From: Microcaldota archaeon
GTDB taxonomy: Archaea; Micrarchaeota; Micrarchaeia; Anstonellales; Bilamarchaeaceae
DNA: 15,544 bases
NCBI GenBank assembly: GCA_023247345.1
Contig: JAHFGR010000009.1
Span: 1 to 15,544 of the forward strand
Direction of reading: 5' to 3'
Both the position numbers and the translations under genes were made by a program. Of the stretch, positions 1 through 6,294 are shown one piece after another. Within the stretch, counting starts at the first letter, position 1, and every line of letters starts with the position of its first letter. A model generated the notes under the pieces. That model searched no databases and had not been told where the DNA came from. It saw only the letters and a list, made by a program, of their open reading frames with translations.

Positions 1-45
1 ATATTTGCGGATTTTTATCAAATTGTTTATACGAACTTTGGGGCG

Positions 46-66
46 CGTCAGCTGCTCAAACTGACG
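46..66. promoter_or_regulatory. Small inverted repeat upstream of the first gene
   Basis: CGTCAG at 46-51 is mirrored by CTGACG at 61-66 around a 9-nt loop, eight bases before the ATG at 75. A TATA-like stretch (TTTATA) lies at about 26-31. The hairpin would fall in the 5' leader or near the transcription start. It is short and may be chance; no Shine-Dalgarno match precedes the ATG. Confidence 0.25.
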
Positions 67-74
67 GAATTATT

Positions 75-662
75 ATGAAAAGGCTAACGTTAAGCAAACC
101 TCCTGAATATACATTTGTTTTACAAGCAGTCTTGGAAGAAGGATTTTCAACTGGAAAACCCGAAAACTTTACGCATGTTTATATCGATGTTCTGGACTCT
201 GCGCGATTAGAAGCTGCTATTCTGGTAGCGAAAACAATTGATGAACTAATTGCGCAAAGAATAGTATCAATTGGTTTTATGTTCGGATATGATACGAAAA
301 TCCCCTGTGCTTCTGTAGAGTTTATGCGAATGCTTGCTGCAAAAGGAAAAGACGCAGATCTTATTAGCGAGGTAGAGCGAAACTTACCACGAATAATGTT
401 ATTGCTAAAACAAACCGGCGCGTCTATTCCTATTTACGAATCAGAAGAAATGTTAGATGCTAAAACTTGTCAACCATTAGATGAGATTACGGCGTTTATG
501 CGAACAATGAACGCAGCAATAGCTACCTCGCTTGATACGTTAAATCCAAGTGATCGAGCAAAATACAAGGAAATGGTGGCTGCCTTTGGCAGACGCTCAA
601 TGGATGCTGGAGGCCAAATAATTAAACCACCTCGTAAAGAAATATCAGTTAGAACAGGATGA
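75..662 (+). CDS. Hypothetical protein, stand-alone copy of a domain shared with the next gene
   Basis: A 195-residue protein of no recognised family. Residues 11 to the end align by eye with residues 207-383 of the next protein. Shared landmarks are EYxFxxQ near the start, GKP followed by VxVLDS (38-42), an acidic-then-aromatic stretch ending in FM (83-84), ExERNxP (99-105), IPIY/LPVY (118-121), a C-terminal AFG/LFG and IIKP near the end. No signal peptide or membrane segment is visible, so it is probably cytoplasmic. Its TGA stop overlaps the next ATG (ATGA, 659-662), so the pair is probably one transcript with coupled translation. The function is unknown; a duplicated binding or regulatory domain is one reading. 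Confidence 0.8.
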   Translation: MKRLTLSKPPEYTFVLQAVLEEGFSTGKPENFTHVYIDVLDSARLEAAILVAKTIDELIAQRIVSIGFMFGYDTKIPCASVEFMRMLAAKGKDADLISEVERNLPRIMLLLKQTGASIPIYESEEMLDAKTCQPLDEITAFMRTMNAAIATSLDTLNPSDRAKYKEMVAAFGRRSMDAGGQIIKPPRKEISVRTG

Positions 663-1810
663 TATTTATGCCTTCAGAAGAAACATTAAGATTAGCAACT
701 TATTATCTGCAAAAACACTACACACCAGACAATATAGTTGGCATGGGTCCATTTTTAGAAACTGGCAATTACGCTCTCTTAGCTAGTCCTAATGCTATGC
801 TAGGCGGTTCAATGATTTTTAGCATGCTCGGGGATGGTTATGTAGATTGCAGAATTGTTGCGCAAAAGCTTTACTTAGACATACTTTCAGAACATCCAGA
901 ACTTGATCCTAGAATAATCACATATAAAGGTAGAATACAAAACTTCGTAGAAATAACCGATCCAGCAACAGGTGAGAAAGTTCAAATAGACCCAACACCT
1001 TGGTACAATTGCTTAAATCCAGGTCTTTCTGGCGACGATACCAGCGAATTACACAATGTTGATTTTTTAGTTATTAATAAAACCCAACCGCCCATATTTT
1101 CTGTTAAAAGAACTGAAGATAGCGTTACTACTATGGGGATTACGGGGTTCTTGCCACAGGTTTCTATGGAAGAAAAATTAGCTGGATGCCGAAGAGCTAT
1201 TGAGGCGCAAAAAAGAACTGCAACAGGTTCTAAGAACTTAATAATCTATCCAGAACCCAAAGTAGAACCCAAAGCAGAATATCGCTTTATCTTTCAAGTT
1301 GAATCTAGGCCAGTTGTTTGGCCAGCTGGAAAACCTTCGCCAAGATATACTAAATATTATGTTAATGTTTTGGATTCAGAATTACTGCAAAGCGCACTGA
1401 CAAGCGGTGTTGCATCTGCAAGAAATTTAGATTTTCTTATTCAATCTGAAGTAATCGAAGTTGGAGTTAGTCCTGAGGATATTAATATCCCCATGCCTTC
1501 AATTGCTTTTATGAAAGAATTGGCAGGAAGAATGAACGATCAAGATCTTTTTGCAGAATTCGAAAGAAATATTCCGGCAATATTAAAGTTACTTAGTTTA
1601 GCAAAGCCAGGGCTTCCTGTTTATACGCAAAAAGGCGAGGTTGTTAATGCGAAGAGCGGTATTATAACAAGAAGTTTAGAGTCTCCATTTAAAATAAAAA
1701 ATCCATTTGATGATGGAAAGTATGGGGATATTCTTAGATTATTCGGAGATAAAAAACTATTTAAAATAGGGCCAGAAATAAAAATAATAAAACCACTTAA
1801 GGTTGCTTAA
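659..1810 (+). CDS. Two-domain protein: degenerate transglutaminase-like N-terminus plus shared unknown domain
   Basis: A 383-residue protein. Residues 55-115 look like the core of a transglutaminase-like (papain-fold) domain: GYVDCR with Cys64 at the head of a helix, then a strand QNFVEI (94-99), then QIDPTPW with Asp111. Cys to strand (30 residues) and strand to Asp (16-17) fit the Cys-His-Asp order of that superfamily, but the position where His is expected holds Gln94/Asn95, so the domain may be inactive or may bind rather than cleave. Residues 207-383 are the domain that forms the whole upstream protein. An in-frame ATG at 668 is an alternative start; the ATGA overlap favours 659. The 3' end overlaps the convergent peroxiredoxin gene by 14 bp. 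The fold call is by eye and tentative. Confidence 0.75.
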   Translation: MIFMPSEETLRLATYYLQKHYTPDNIVGMGPFLETGNYALLASPNAMLGGSMIFSMLGDGYVDCRIVAQKLYLDILSEHPELDPRIITYKGRIQNFVEITDPATGEKVQIDPTPWYNCLNPGLSGDDTSELHNVDFLVINKTQPPIFSVKRTEDSVTTMGITGFLPQVSMEEKLAGCRRAIEAQKRTATGSKNLIIYPEPKVEPKAEYRFIFQVESRPVVWPAGKPSPRYTKYYVNVLDSELLQSALTSGVASARNLDFLIQSEVIEVGVSPEDINIPMPSIAFMKELAGRMNDQDLFAEFERNIPAILKLLSLAKPGLPVYTQKGEVVNAKSGIITRSLESPFKIKNPFDDGKYGDILRLFGDKKLFKIGPEIKIIKPLKVA

Positions 1811-2249
1811 AACAATTAAGCACTTCATTCGCATGGTCTTCAACATTTGGTTTTTCTATTACTTTAACTATCTTTCCTTTTTCATCAATCAAGAAGGTAG
1901 TTCTCTTTATACCAAGCATAGAATTTCCTATAAATTTATCACAAACCTGTTTATCTTTATCCACGAGCAAAATAAACGGAAGCTTGTACTTATCTGCAAA
2001 TCTTTTATGACTCATCTCGTCGTCTGCGCTTATACCAAGGACAATAATATTGTCTCTAGTTAGCTTGCCTATTCCGTCTCTAAGCGAGCACGCTTGTTTC
2101 GTGCAGCCGGAGGTATCGTCCTTAGGATAAAAATAAAGTGCAATTTTCTGGCCCAAATAATCCGACAGTTTTATCTTTCTCCCATTCGCATCGCTAAGGA
2201 AAAAATCCGGTGCATTATCTCCTGGTTTTAACATAATATCATCTTTCAT
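1797..2249 (-). CDS. bcp: Thiol peroxidase of the Bcp/PrxQ family
   Basis: A thioredoxin-fold peroxiredoxin that reduces H2O2 and organic peroxides with thiol donors in the cytoplasm. From the ATG at 2249 it has 150 residues, normal for the family. It starts with the usual PGDNAPDF motif, then the strand ALYFYPKD, then TSGCTKQAC: the peroxidatic Cys (C49) and a resolving Cys five residues later (C54), the Bcp arrangement of an atypical 2-Cys enzyme. The GIKRTTFLID segment carries the conserved Arg. In-frame ATGs exist at 2273 (which would overlap the upstream gene), 2249 and 2234. The start at 2234 would give MLKPGDNAPDF, the commonest beginning in this family. It is last in a four-gene minus-strand run, eight bases after the acetolactate synthase stop. 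Confidence 0.93.
   Translation of the reverse strand: MKDDIMLKPGDNAPDFFLSDANGRKIKLSDYLGQKIALYFYPKDDTSGCTKQACSLRDGIGKLTRDNIIVLGISADDEMSHKRFADKYKLPFILLVDKDKQVCDKFIGNSMLGIKRTTFLIDEKGKIVKVIEKPNVEDHANEVLNCFKQP
1804..1822. terminator. Hairpin at the junction of two convergent genes
   Basis: TGCTTAA (1804-1810) and TTAAGCA (1816-1822) form a perfect 7-bp stem with a 5-nt loop. It covers the stop codon of the plus-strand gene and lies within the last codons of the peroxiredoxin gene. It could slow or end transcription from both sides where the two genes overlap. There is no long T-run on either side. Confidence 0.35.
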
Positions 2250-2257
2250 AAATAAAA

Positions 2258-3898
2258 TTAAAATACTTGGCATATATTCGGCCCCAACTTCTTTGTTAAA
2301 ACCATGTTCTCGCTGTAGTCAACAGGCACGTCAATAACAGCGAGTTCTTCATTCTTAATAGCATTTTTCAAAATTTCCTCAAACTCGCTCGCTCTTTCTA
2401 TCCTATATCCCTTAGCACCGAAACTTTCAGCTAATTTGACAAAATCAGGATTGCCAAACTTAACACCAAATGTTTTTTTACCGCTTCGCTGCTGAGACCA
2501 TTCTATTGCGCCATATCCGTTATCATTTACAATTACATTGACAAATGGCAATGCAAGTCGTTTGGCAGTCTCGAGCTCTTGCATGTTCATTAAAAATCCA
2601 CCATCGCCGCTTACTGCTACAACGCGCTTTTCAGGTGCTGCAAGTTTTGCGCCTATTGCGCCAGGTAATGCAATTCCCATACTTGCGAATCCATTAGAAA
2701 TAATCACTGTATTCGGAACATAAGTCGGAAAGAGCCGCGCAATCCATAGTTTATGCGCACCAACATCTGATATAAGAATGTCATCTTTAGCAAGCGCATC
2801 ACGCAAAACATGCAGAATATATTGCGGCTTAAGCGGATATTTTTCGCTAAAATTATCTCCTCCATATATTGTTTGCTTTAATTGTTCTAATTTTTTCGAC
2901 TGCTCACGAGCTGTCCGTTTTTTCACAATCATTCCTAGTTTCTCAAGTATGTATGCAAGATCGCCTATAAGTTGCTGTTCAAATGCATAATGCGAATCTA
3001 TGAATTCAGCGCTCGCAGTGTCTATGTTGATTATTCTCTTATTCTTTTCCGCATTCCAATGCGTTGGTGCATATTCTACAAGATCATAACCAATTGTAAT
3101 AACTACATCTGCCCTATCGAATTCGCAGAGAAGGTAATCCTTTGACTGTAGTCCGATTGTTCCAAGAGATAATTTATGCCCGCTAGGTATTGATCCTTTG
3201 CTCATAAATGTTTTTGCAACTGGAATATTTGTTGCTTCTGCAAATGAAAGCAATGCATTGCAAGTATTAGTTCTAATTAGTCCATTGCCTGCGAGTATTA
3301 TTGGATACTTAGCTTCGTTTATTATTTTTGCAGCCGATGTGATTAAGCTATCAACTGGGTTAGTATTATTTTCATCAGGAATGTCTAAAGGTTGTCCATT
3401 TGCCTGCTCACCGGCGATGTCATTTGGCAATTCAATATGTGTTGCGCCTTGCTTTTCTTTTTTTGCAATATAAAATGCCTTCCTTACTATCTCGGGCGCG
3501 CTTTCACCGCTTGCTATGCGCGCGTTCCATTTTGTTATTGGTTTGAATGCGCTTACAATGTCAACATATTGGTGCAATTCACGATGCGACTGCCTGAATT
3601 CTGCCTGGCCAGTTATTGCCACGAGTGGCGAGTGATCCAAATTGGCAGATGCCACACCTGTCGCAAGGTTAAGCGCGCCAGGCCCAAGTGTTGATAAGCA
3701 TACGCCAGGCTTCTGTTTGATTCTGCCATAAAGGTCAGCAGCAAATGCAGCGCCTTGCTCATGGCGCATTATTGTAAAATTTATTTTCGAATTGGAAAGC
3801 GATTCCATTATCTCTAGGTTTTCTTCTCCTGGTAAACCGAAGATATACTCCACTTTTTCGCGCTCGAGGCATTTTACTATCAGATCTGAAGTTTTCAT
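2258..3898 (-). CDS. alsS: ThDP-dependent acetolactate synthase, catabolic AlsS-like
   Basis: A 546-residue full-length member of the thiamine-diphosphate family that includes acetolactate synthase, which joins two pyruvates to acetolactate and CO2. Visible landmarks: GLPGEEN (21-27), the cofactor-activating Glu47 in RHEQ, the GPG loop (72-74), IGYDLVEY (269-276), and the ThDP/Mg motif GDGG (431-434) with NDN (458-460). IGYD-x-x-EY and the C-terminal IDVPVDYSEN resemble the catabolic AlsS branch more than IlvB, and no IlvN regulatory subunit gene is adjacent. The product could feed acetoin formation or branched-chain amino acids; a different pyruvate-using family member is possible. The ATG overlaps the toxin stop by one base (TAATG) with GGTG a few bases upstream, which implies coupled translation behind a toxin-antitoxin pair. 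Confidence 0.88.
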   Translation of the reverse strand: MKTSDLIVKCLEREKVEYIFGLPGEENLEIMESLSNSKINFTIMRHEQGAAFAADLYGRIKQKPGVCLSTLGPGALNLATGVASANLDHSPLVAITGQAEFRQSHRELHQYVDIVSAFKPITKWNARIASGESAPEIVRKAFYIAKKEKQGATHIELPNDIAGEQANGQPLDIPDENNTNPVDSLITSAAKIINEAKYPIILAGNGLIRTNTCNALLSFAEATNIPVAKTFMSKGSIPSGHKLSLGTIGLQSKDYLLCEFDRADVVITIGYDLVEYAPTHWNAEKNKRIINIDTASAEFIDSHYAFEQQLIGDLAYILEKLGMIVKKRTAREQSKKLEQLKQTIYGGDNFSEKYPLKPQYILHVLRDALAKDDILISDVGAHKLWIARLFPTYVPNTVIISNGFASMGIALPGAIGAKLAAPEKRVVAVSGDGGFLMNMQELETAKRLALPFVNVIVNDNGYGAIEWSQQRSGKKTFGVKFGNPDFVKLAESFGAKGYRIERASEFEEILKNAIKNEELAVIDVPVDYSENMVLTKKLGPNICQVF

Positions 3899-4227
3899 TA
3901 CTGCACCTTTACCATACTGATAACTTTATCAACTAGTTTTAGATGGAATTCCGGACTTACTTTTCCGATTATCTTGATAACTTGTTTTATATTGATTTTT
4001 ATCAAGCCGTCAATTCTTGCAGAACTATTTTTATCAAGCTGACAATTACAATCATTTTCTGATATCGGAATACAATATTCATCATTAGCTGTTGTAATAG
4101 AAGCAACCAACATGAAATCATCGCTATGGTAATCTTCATTAGATAAAACTATTGCTGGCCGCACTTTACTCTCACTAGAGTCAGTAAAATAAACACGCGC
4201 CAGAATAATGTCACGCCTTTTTACCAT
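3898..4227 (-). CDS. MazF/PemK-like toxin (mRNA endoribonuclease)
   Basis: A protein of 109 residues from the ATG at 4227, which has GAGGT about seven bases upstream; a longer form from 4266 would lie deep inside the antitoxin gene. The start VKRRDIILARV, then KVRPAIVLSN (21-30) with Arg23, and ASITT (42-46), are the hallmark strands and catalytic Arg/Thr region of the MazF/PemK/Kid family, which cleaves mRNA at short sequence motifs. The usual family length is 105-120 residues. Its start overlaps the antitoxin end by 17 bp, and its stop overlaps the acetolactate synthase ATG by one base. The activity is inferred from the family. Confidence 0.9.
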   Translation of the reverse strand: MVKRRDIILARVYFTDSSESKVRPAIVLSNEDYHSDDFMLVASITTANDEYCIPISENDCNCQLDKNSSARIDGLIKINIKQVIKIIGKVSPEFHLKLVDKVISMVKVQ

Positions 4228-4468
4228 GCAAATACCTCTTAATGTAGACTTCAGATGATTTTTCATCAGTTGGGTTGTTCCAATGCGCTTCTATAGTATG
4301 TTGATTTAGAGGTTCTTCTTCTATTCTTTTTTTCAATACTAATTGCTCTTCGTAATATCTAGTGACTGCTAAGCGGATTGCTTCTGTTTTGTTTGCAGCT
4401 ATACCTCGATTTACTAGTTCATTAATGAATTTTTCAAGTTCTCCTCTTAAATGAAGGTTTACATTCAT
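4211..4468 (-). CDS. Ribbon-helix-helix antitoxin, partner of the MazF-like toxin
   Basis: An 85-residue protein with an N-terminal ribbon-helix-helix pattern: beta strand MNVNLHLRG, helix 1 ELEKFINELVNRG, then KTEAIRLAVTRYYEE as helix 2. The acidic, less ordered C-terminal half is where antitoxins of this class usually wrap the toxin. GGTGAT just before the ATG is a good Shine-Dalgarno site. It lies first in the operon and overlaps the toxin gene by 17 bp. The dimer is expected to bind the palindrome at 4498-4512 and repress the operon. Confidence 0.9.
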   Translation of the reverse strand: MNVNLHLRGELEKFINELVNRGIAANKTEAIRLAVTRYYEEQLVLKKRIEEEPLNQHTIEAHWNNPTDEKSSEVYIKRYLHGKKA

Positions 4469-4497
4469 ATTATCACCATTTGTGCATTTTTATATCA

Positions 4498-4512
4498 TTA
4501 GTATGGTACTAA
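4498..4512. promoter_or_regulatory. Palindromic operator candidate for the first toxin-antitoxin operon
   Basis: TTAGTATGGTACTAA has 6-bp perfect arms around TGG. It lies between the TATA-like element (about 4515-4525, TTATAA core) and the expected minus-strand transcription start near 4493, where a bound repressor would block transcription. The bottom strand contains TACCAT, also the core of the palindrome in front of the second toxin-antitoxin module. Confidence 0.55.
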
Positions 4513-4514
4513 AG

Positions 4515-4525
4515 TATTATAAATA
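4515..4525 (-). promoter_or_regulatory. TATA box for the antitoxin-toxin-alsS-bcp operon
   Basis: The AT-only stretch around TTATAA (centre about 4519.5) lies some 51 bp upstream of the antitoxin ATG. That predicts a leader of about 25 nt carrying the GGTGAT ribosome-binding site. This is assigned by position and composition only. Confidence 0.45.
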
Positions 4526-4548
4526 TATCATGGGATCTTGGCAAAACA

Positions 4549-4556
4549 TTTATATT
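4549..4556 (+). promoter_or_regulatory. TATA box for the HEAT-repeat gene
   Basis: TTTATATT, centre about 4552. By the 26-27 bp spacing seen elsewhere in this window, transcription would start near 4578, which is an in-frame ACG codon of the HEAT gene rather than an ATG. Confidence 0.45.
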
Positions 4557-4604
4557 TTTTCTTGTAAATAACTTAGTACGCGCTTCAGACAATTTTTTGC
4601 CAGA

Positions 4605-5384
4605 GTGGGTTTGTGCACAGCTACATTAGTGCCAACCACATCGGCAATTGCAAAAATTCCGCAGCGACCTCCTATGGTTGAATGCAAAAGAGAACCTGAT
4701 GACCAATATGTAAAGCAAGATAAGCAAAAAGTTCGAGATGAGGTTACTGCGCGTTATGGTGAAGTTAACGCTGCCAATTTGATGAAATTTATTCGTGAGT
4801 CCCATGATAGTTGCATTCCAATGCGCATAACTGCAGAGCCATATACAGAAGAATATGGAAAACAATATGTTGCGATGGAAGAAGCAGATGCACGCGTTTG
4901 GTACGGCTTAGCTATTCTATCAGAACAGTTTCCGGATAGCAAAGAAGCAGCTGCATTTATGATCGAACTTTTTAGAGAAATCCCTTCAAATACCAATTCT
5001 TATTATCCAAATCATATCCGCTTTAAGATCGCTTATGAATTAGGAAACATGCAAGACCCTGCAGCTTCGGAAATGCTTATGGGCATACTAGTTAATGATC
5101 CAGATGCTTACAGCGTTAGAAGTATTGCAGCGAAACAACTAACTTGCCATAGAAGCGGTCTTGCGCCCGAGAAGCGAGAACTTTTATTTAGCGCTTTGAT
5201 TGCTAGCCTGGCGCATAGCAATTCTTCTTTTGTAGGTGATGTTGCAGACGCACTTGGAGATATTGGTGATAACCGTGCATTACCTGCACTTCAAAGAGCG
5301 CTTTCAGTACCGGAAAACAGAGACTGGCCTTTTAGCAGAAAATCACTCGAGGAAGCGATAGCAAGATTAAGCGGAATGGTTTAG
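4605..5384 (+). CDS. HEAT-repeat protein, probably exported
   Basis: A protein of 259 residues from the first canonical start, GTG 4605. The C-terminal half has HEAT / PBS-lyase-like helical repeats: SVRSIAAKQL (about 166-175) and VADALGDIGDNRALPALQRAL (about 213-233), the second being a textbook repeat. Such repeats are scaffolds for protein contacts, so the partner is unknown. The hydrophobic start GLCTATLVPTTSAIA resembles the core and cleavage region of a signal peptide but lacks its basic part. The open frame continues upstream to 4572 and encodes RFRQFFAR just before the GTG, a suitable basic region, beginning after an ACG at 4578. The start is therefore uncertain; ATG 4674 is a further option that would lose the signal. 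A remnant of a related 3' end lies at 6242-6277. Confidence 0.8.
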   Translation: MGLCTATLVPTTSAIAKIPQRPPMVECKREPDDQYVKQDKQKVRDEVTARYGEVNAANLMKFIRESHDSCIPMRITAEPYTEEYGKQYVAMEEADARVWYGLAILSEQFPDSKEAAAFMIELFREIPSNTNSYYPNHIRFKIAYELGNMQDPAASEMLMGILVNDPDAYSVRSIAAKQLTCHRSGLAPEKRELLFSALIASLAHSNSSFVGDVADALGDIGDNRALPALQRALSVPENRDWPFSRKSLEEAIARLSGMV

Positions 5385-5400
5385 CTAAATAGTCTATTTC

Positions 5401-5470
5401 TGGAAAACATGACCGTTCTAATAGCCACAAAGTTGGAAAACATGACCATTATAAGTCACATGTTTTCCAA
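5401..5470. repeat. Three copies of a 14-bp motif, two direct and one inverted
   Basis: TGGAAAACATGACC occurs at 5401-5414 and again at 5434-5447. CATGTTTTCCAA at 5459-5470 is the exact reverse complement of TTGGAAAACATG at 5433-5444, giving a 12-bp perfect stem with a 14-nt loop. The block lies between the HEAT gene stop and the second toxin-antitoxin promoter. It could be a binding-site cluster, a terminator-like structure, or the end of a decayed mobile element. No transposase is nearby. Confidence 0.75.
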
Positions 5471-5514
5471 ATACTCTCGAAAGTAATAGTCACCCCTTCT
5501 AACAAACCTTTAAA

Positions 5515-5534
5515 AGTATTACCATGGTAATACT
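5515..5534. promoter_or_regulatory. Perfect 20-bp palindromic operator of the second toxin-antitoxin module
   Basis: AGTATTACCATGGTAATACT equals its own reverse complement over all 20 bases. It overlaps the TTTAAAAG promoter element (about 5510-5516) and ends just before the GGTGAT ribosome-binding site (5538-5543) of the RHH antitoxin. Position and symmetry suit autorepression by the RHH dimer, alone or with the PIN toxin. Confidence 0.7.
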
Positions 5535-5546
5535 ATTGGTGATAAA

Positions 5547-5753
5547 ATGGCACATACTGAAACTATCCCAGCTAAACTTACCTACAAACTAGTTGAAGAA
5601 ATGGACGGGCTAGTGAAAGAAGGTTGGTACGCAAACAGGAGCGAGCTTGTACGAGATGCTATTAGAGAACTTATTAGAAAGTTAAAACTTCAGCGCCTAG
5701 AAGCTGCAATAAAAGAAGACATTCAATGGGGCCTTTATGGAAAAGATCAATAG
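5547..5753 (+). CDS. Ribbon-helix-helix antitoxin, partner of the PIN toxin
   Basis: A 68-residue RHH protein of CopG/ParD type: strand ETIPAKLT (5-12), helix YKLVEEMDGLVKEG, then the typical turn and second helix YANRSELVRDAIRELIRKL (28-46). The rest is a short tail that probably contacts the toxin. GGTGAT at 5538-5543 is its Shine-Dalgarno site. Its end overlaps the toxin ATG by 17 bp, the same overlap as in the MazF module upstream. It is expected to bind the palindrome at 5515-5534. Confidence 0.9.
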   Translation: MAHTETIPAKLTYKLVEEMDGLVKEGWYANRSELVRDAIRELIRKLKLQRLEAAIKEDIQWGLYGKDQ

Positions 5754-6228
5754 TATCTCTGATACCGGGCCAATAATTTATCTATCTAAACTAAATCTAA
5801 TTAAATTGTTAGAAATATTTTCACCAGTTGGCATATCTCCAGAAGTCAGGTCTGAAACAAGTAATTATAAAATATCAGTTCCAGTCTTTCTGAAAACACT
5901 GGAACTTAATGCAAAAACTAAAGATTTTGTAGAGTTATTAATTTTGCAATTCGAATTAGATCTTGGTGAGGCTGAGGGATTAGCTCTAATAAGGCAGGAA
6001 GGTGCAAAATTATTTTTTACTGATGATTTGGATGCAAGAGAAGCAGCAAAACAACTAGGAGTTAGCGTTCACGGTACAATAGGCATTCTTATTCGTGGAT
6101 ACAGAGAAGGAAAGCTTTCAAAGAACGTAGTAATAGAAAAACTACGAGCATTAAAAAATACTGGATTTTTTATAACATCTGATCTTATCGAACAAGCTAT
6201 AAAAGCAGTTGAAAACTATAAGAAATAA
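5737..6228 (+). CDS. PIN-domain toxin of the DUF3368 type (VapC-like ribonuclease)
   Basis: A 163-residue protein. SDTGPIIYLSKL gives the first acidic residue (Asp9), EVRSE (36-40) the next conserved segment, DLGEAEGLALI (75-85) the central Glu78, and FFTDDLDAREAAKQLG (93-108) the later acidic cluster Asp96/97/99. VHGTIGILI follows, as is usual in DUF3368 proteins. PIN domains use these carboxylates to hold Mg or Mn and cleave RNA. All expected acidic residues are present, so the toxin looks intact. It is coupled to the RHH gene by a 17-bp overlap. Confidence 0.9.
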   Translation: MEKINSISDTGPIIYLSKLNLIKLLEIFSPVGISPEVRSETSNYKISVPVFLKTLELNAKTKDFVELLILQFELDLGEAEGLALIRQEGAKLFFTDDLDAREAAKQLGVSVHGTIGILIRGYREGKLSKNVVIEKLRALKNTGFFITSDLIEQAIKAVENYKK

Positions 6229-6241
6229 TTTATAATTTTTA

Positions 6242-6277
6242 GAGCAAGCAATAGAAAGATTAAGCGAAAATATGTAA
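6242..6277 (+). pseudogene. Remnant of a second HEAT-gene 3' end
   Basis: Read in frame from 6242 this gives EQAIERLSENM and a TAA stop. The HEAT gene ends EEAIARLSGMV and TAG (5349-5384). The first 24 bases differ at only three positions. A stop codon at 6233-6235 closes the frame just upstream, so nothing more of the gene is left. The fragment follows the PIN toxin by 13 bp. It marks a lost paralogue or a recombination junction around the toxin-antitoxin module. Confidence 0.6.
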
Positions 6278-6294
6278 AGTAACAAGAAAGAATC

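Noticed and set aside
1803..2063. Plus-strand open frame over the bcp gene
   Set aside because: Phe/Tyr/Ile-rich antisense of a clearly conserved peroxiredoxin.
5401..5470. CRISPR array
   Set aside because: Only two direct copies of 14 bp plus an inverted one, with unequal spacing and no cas genes.
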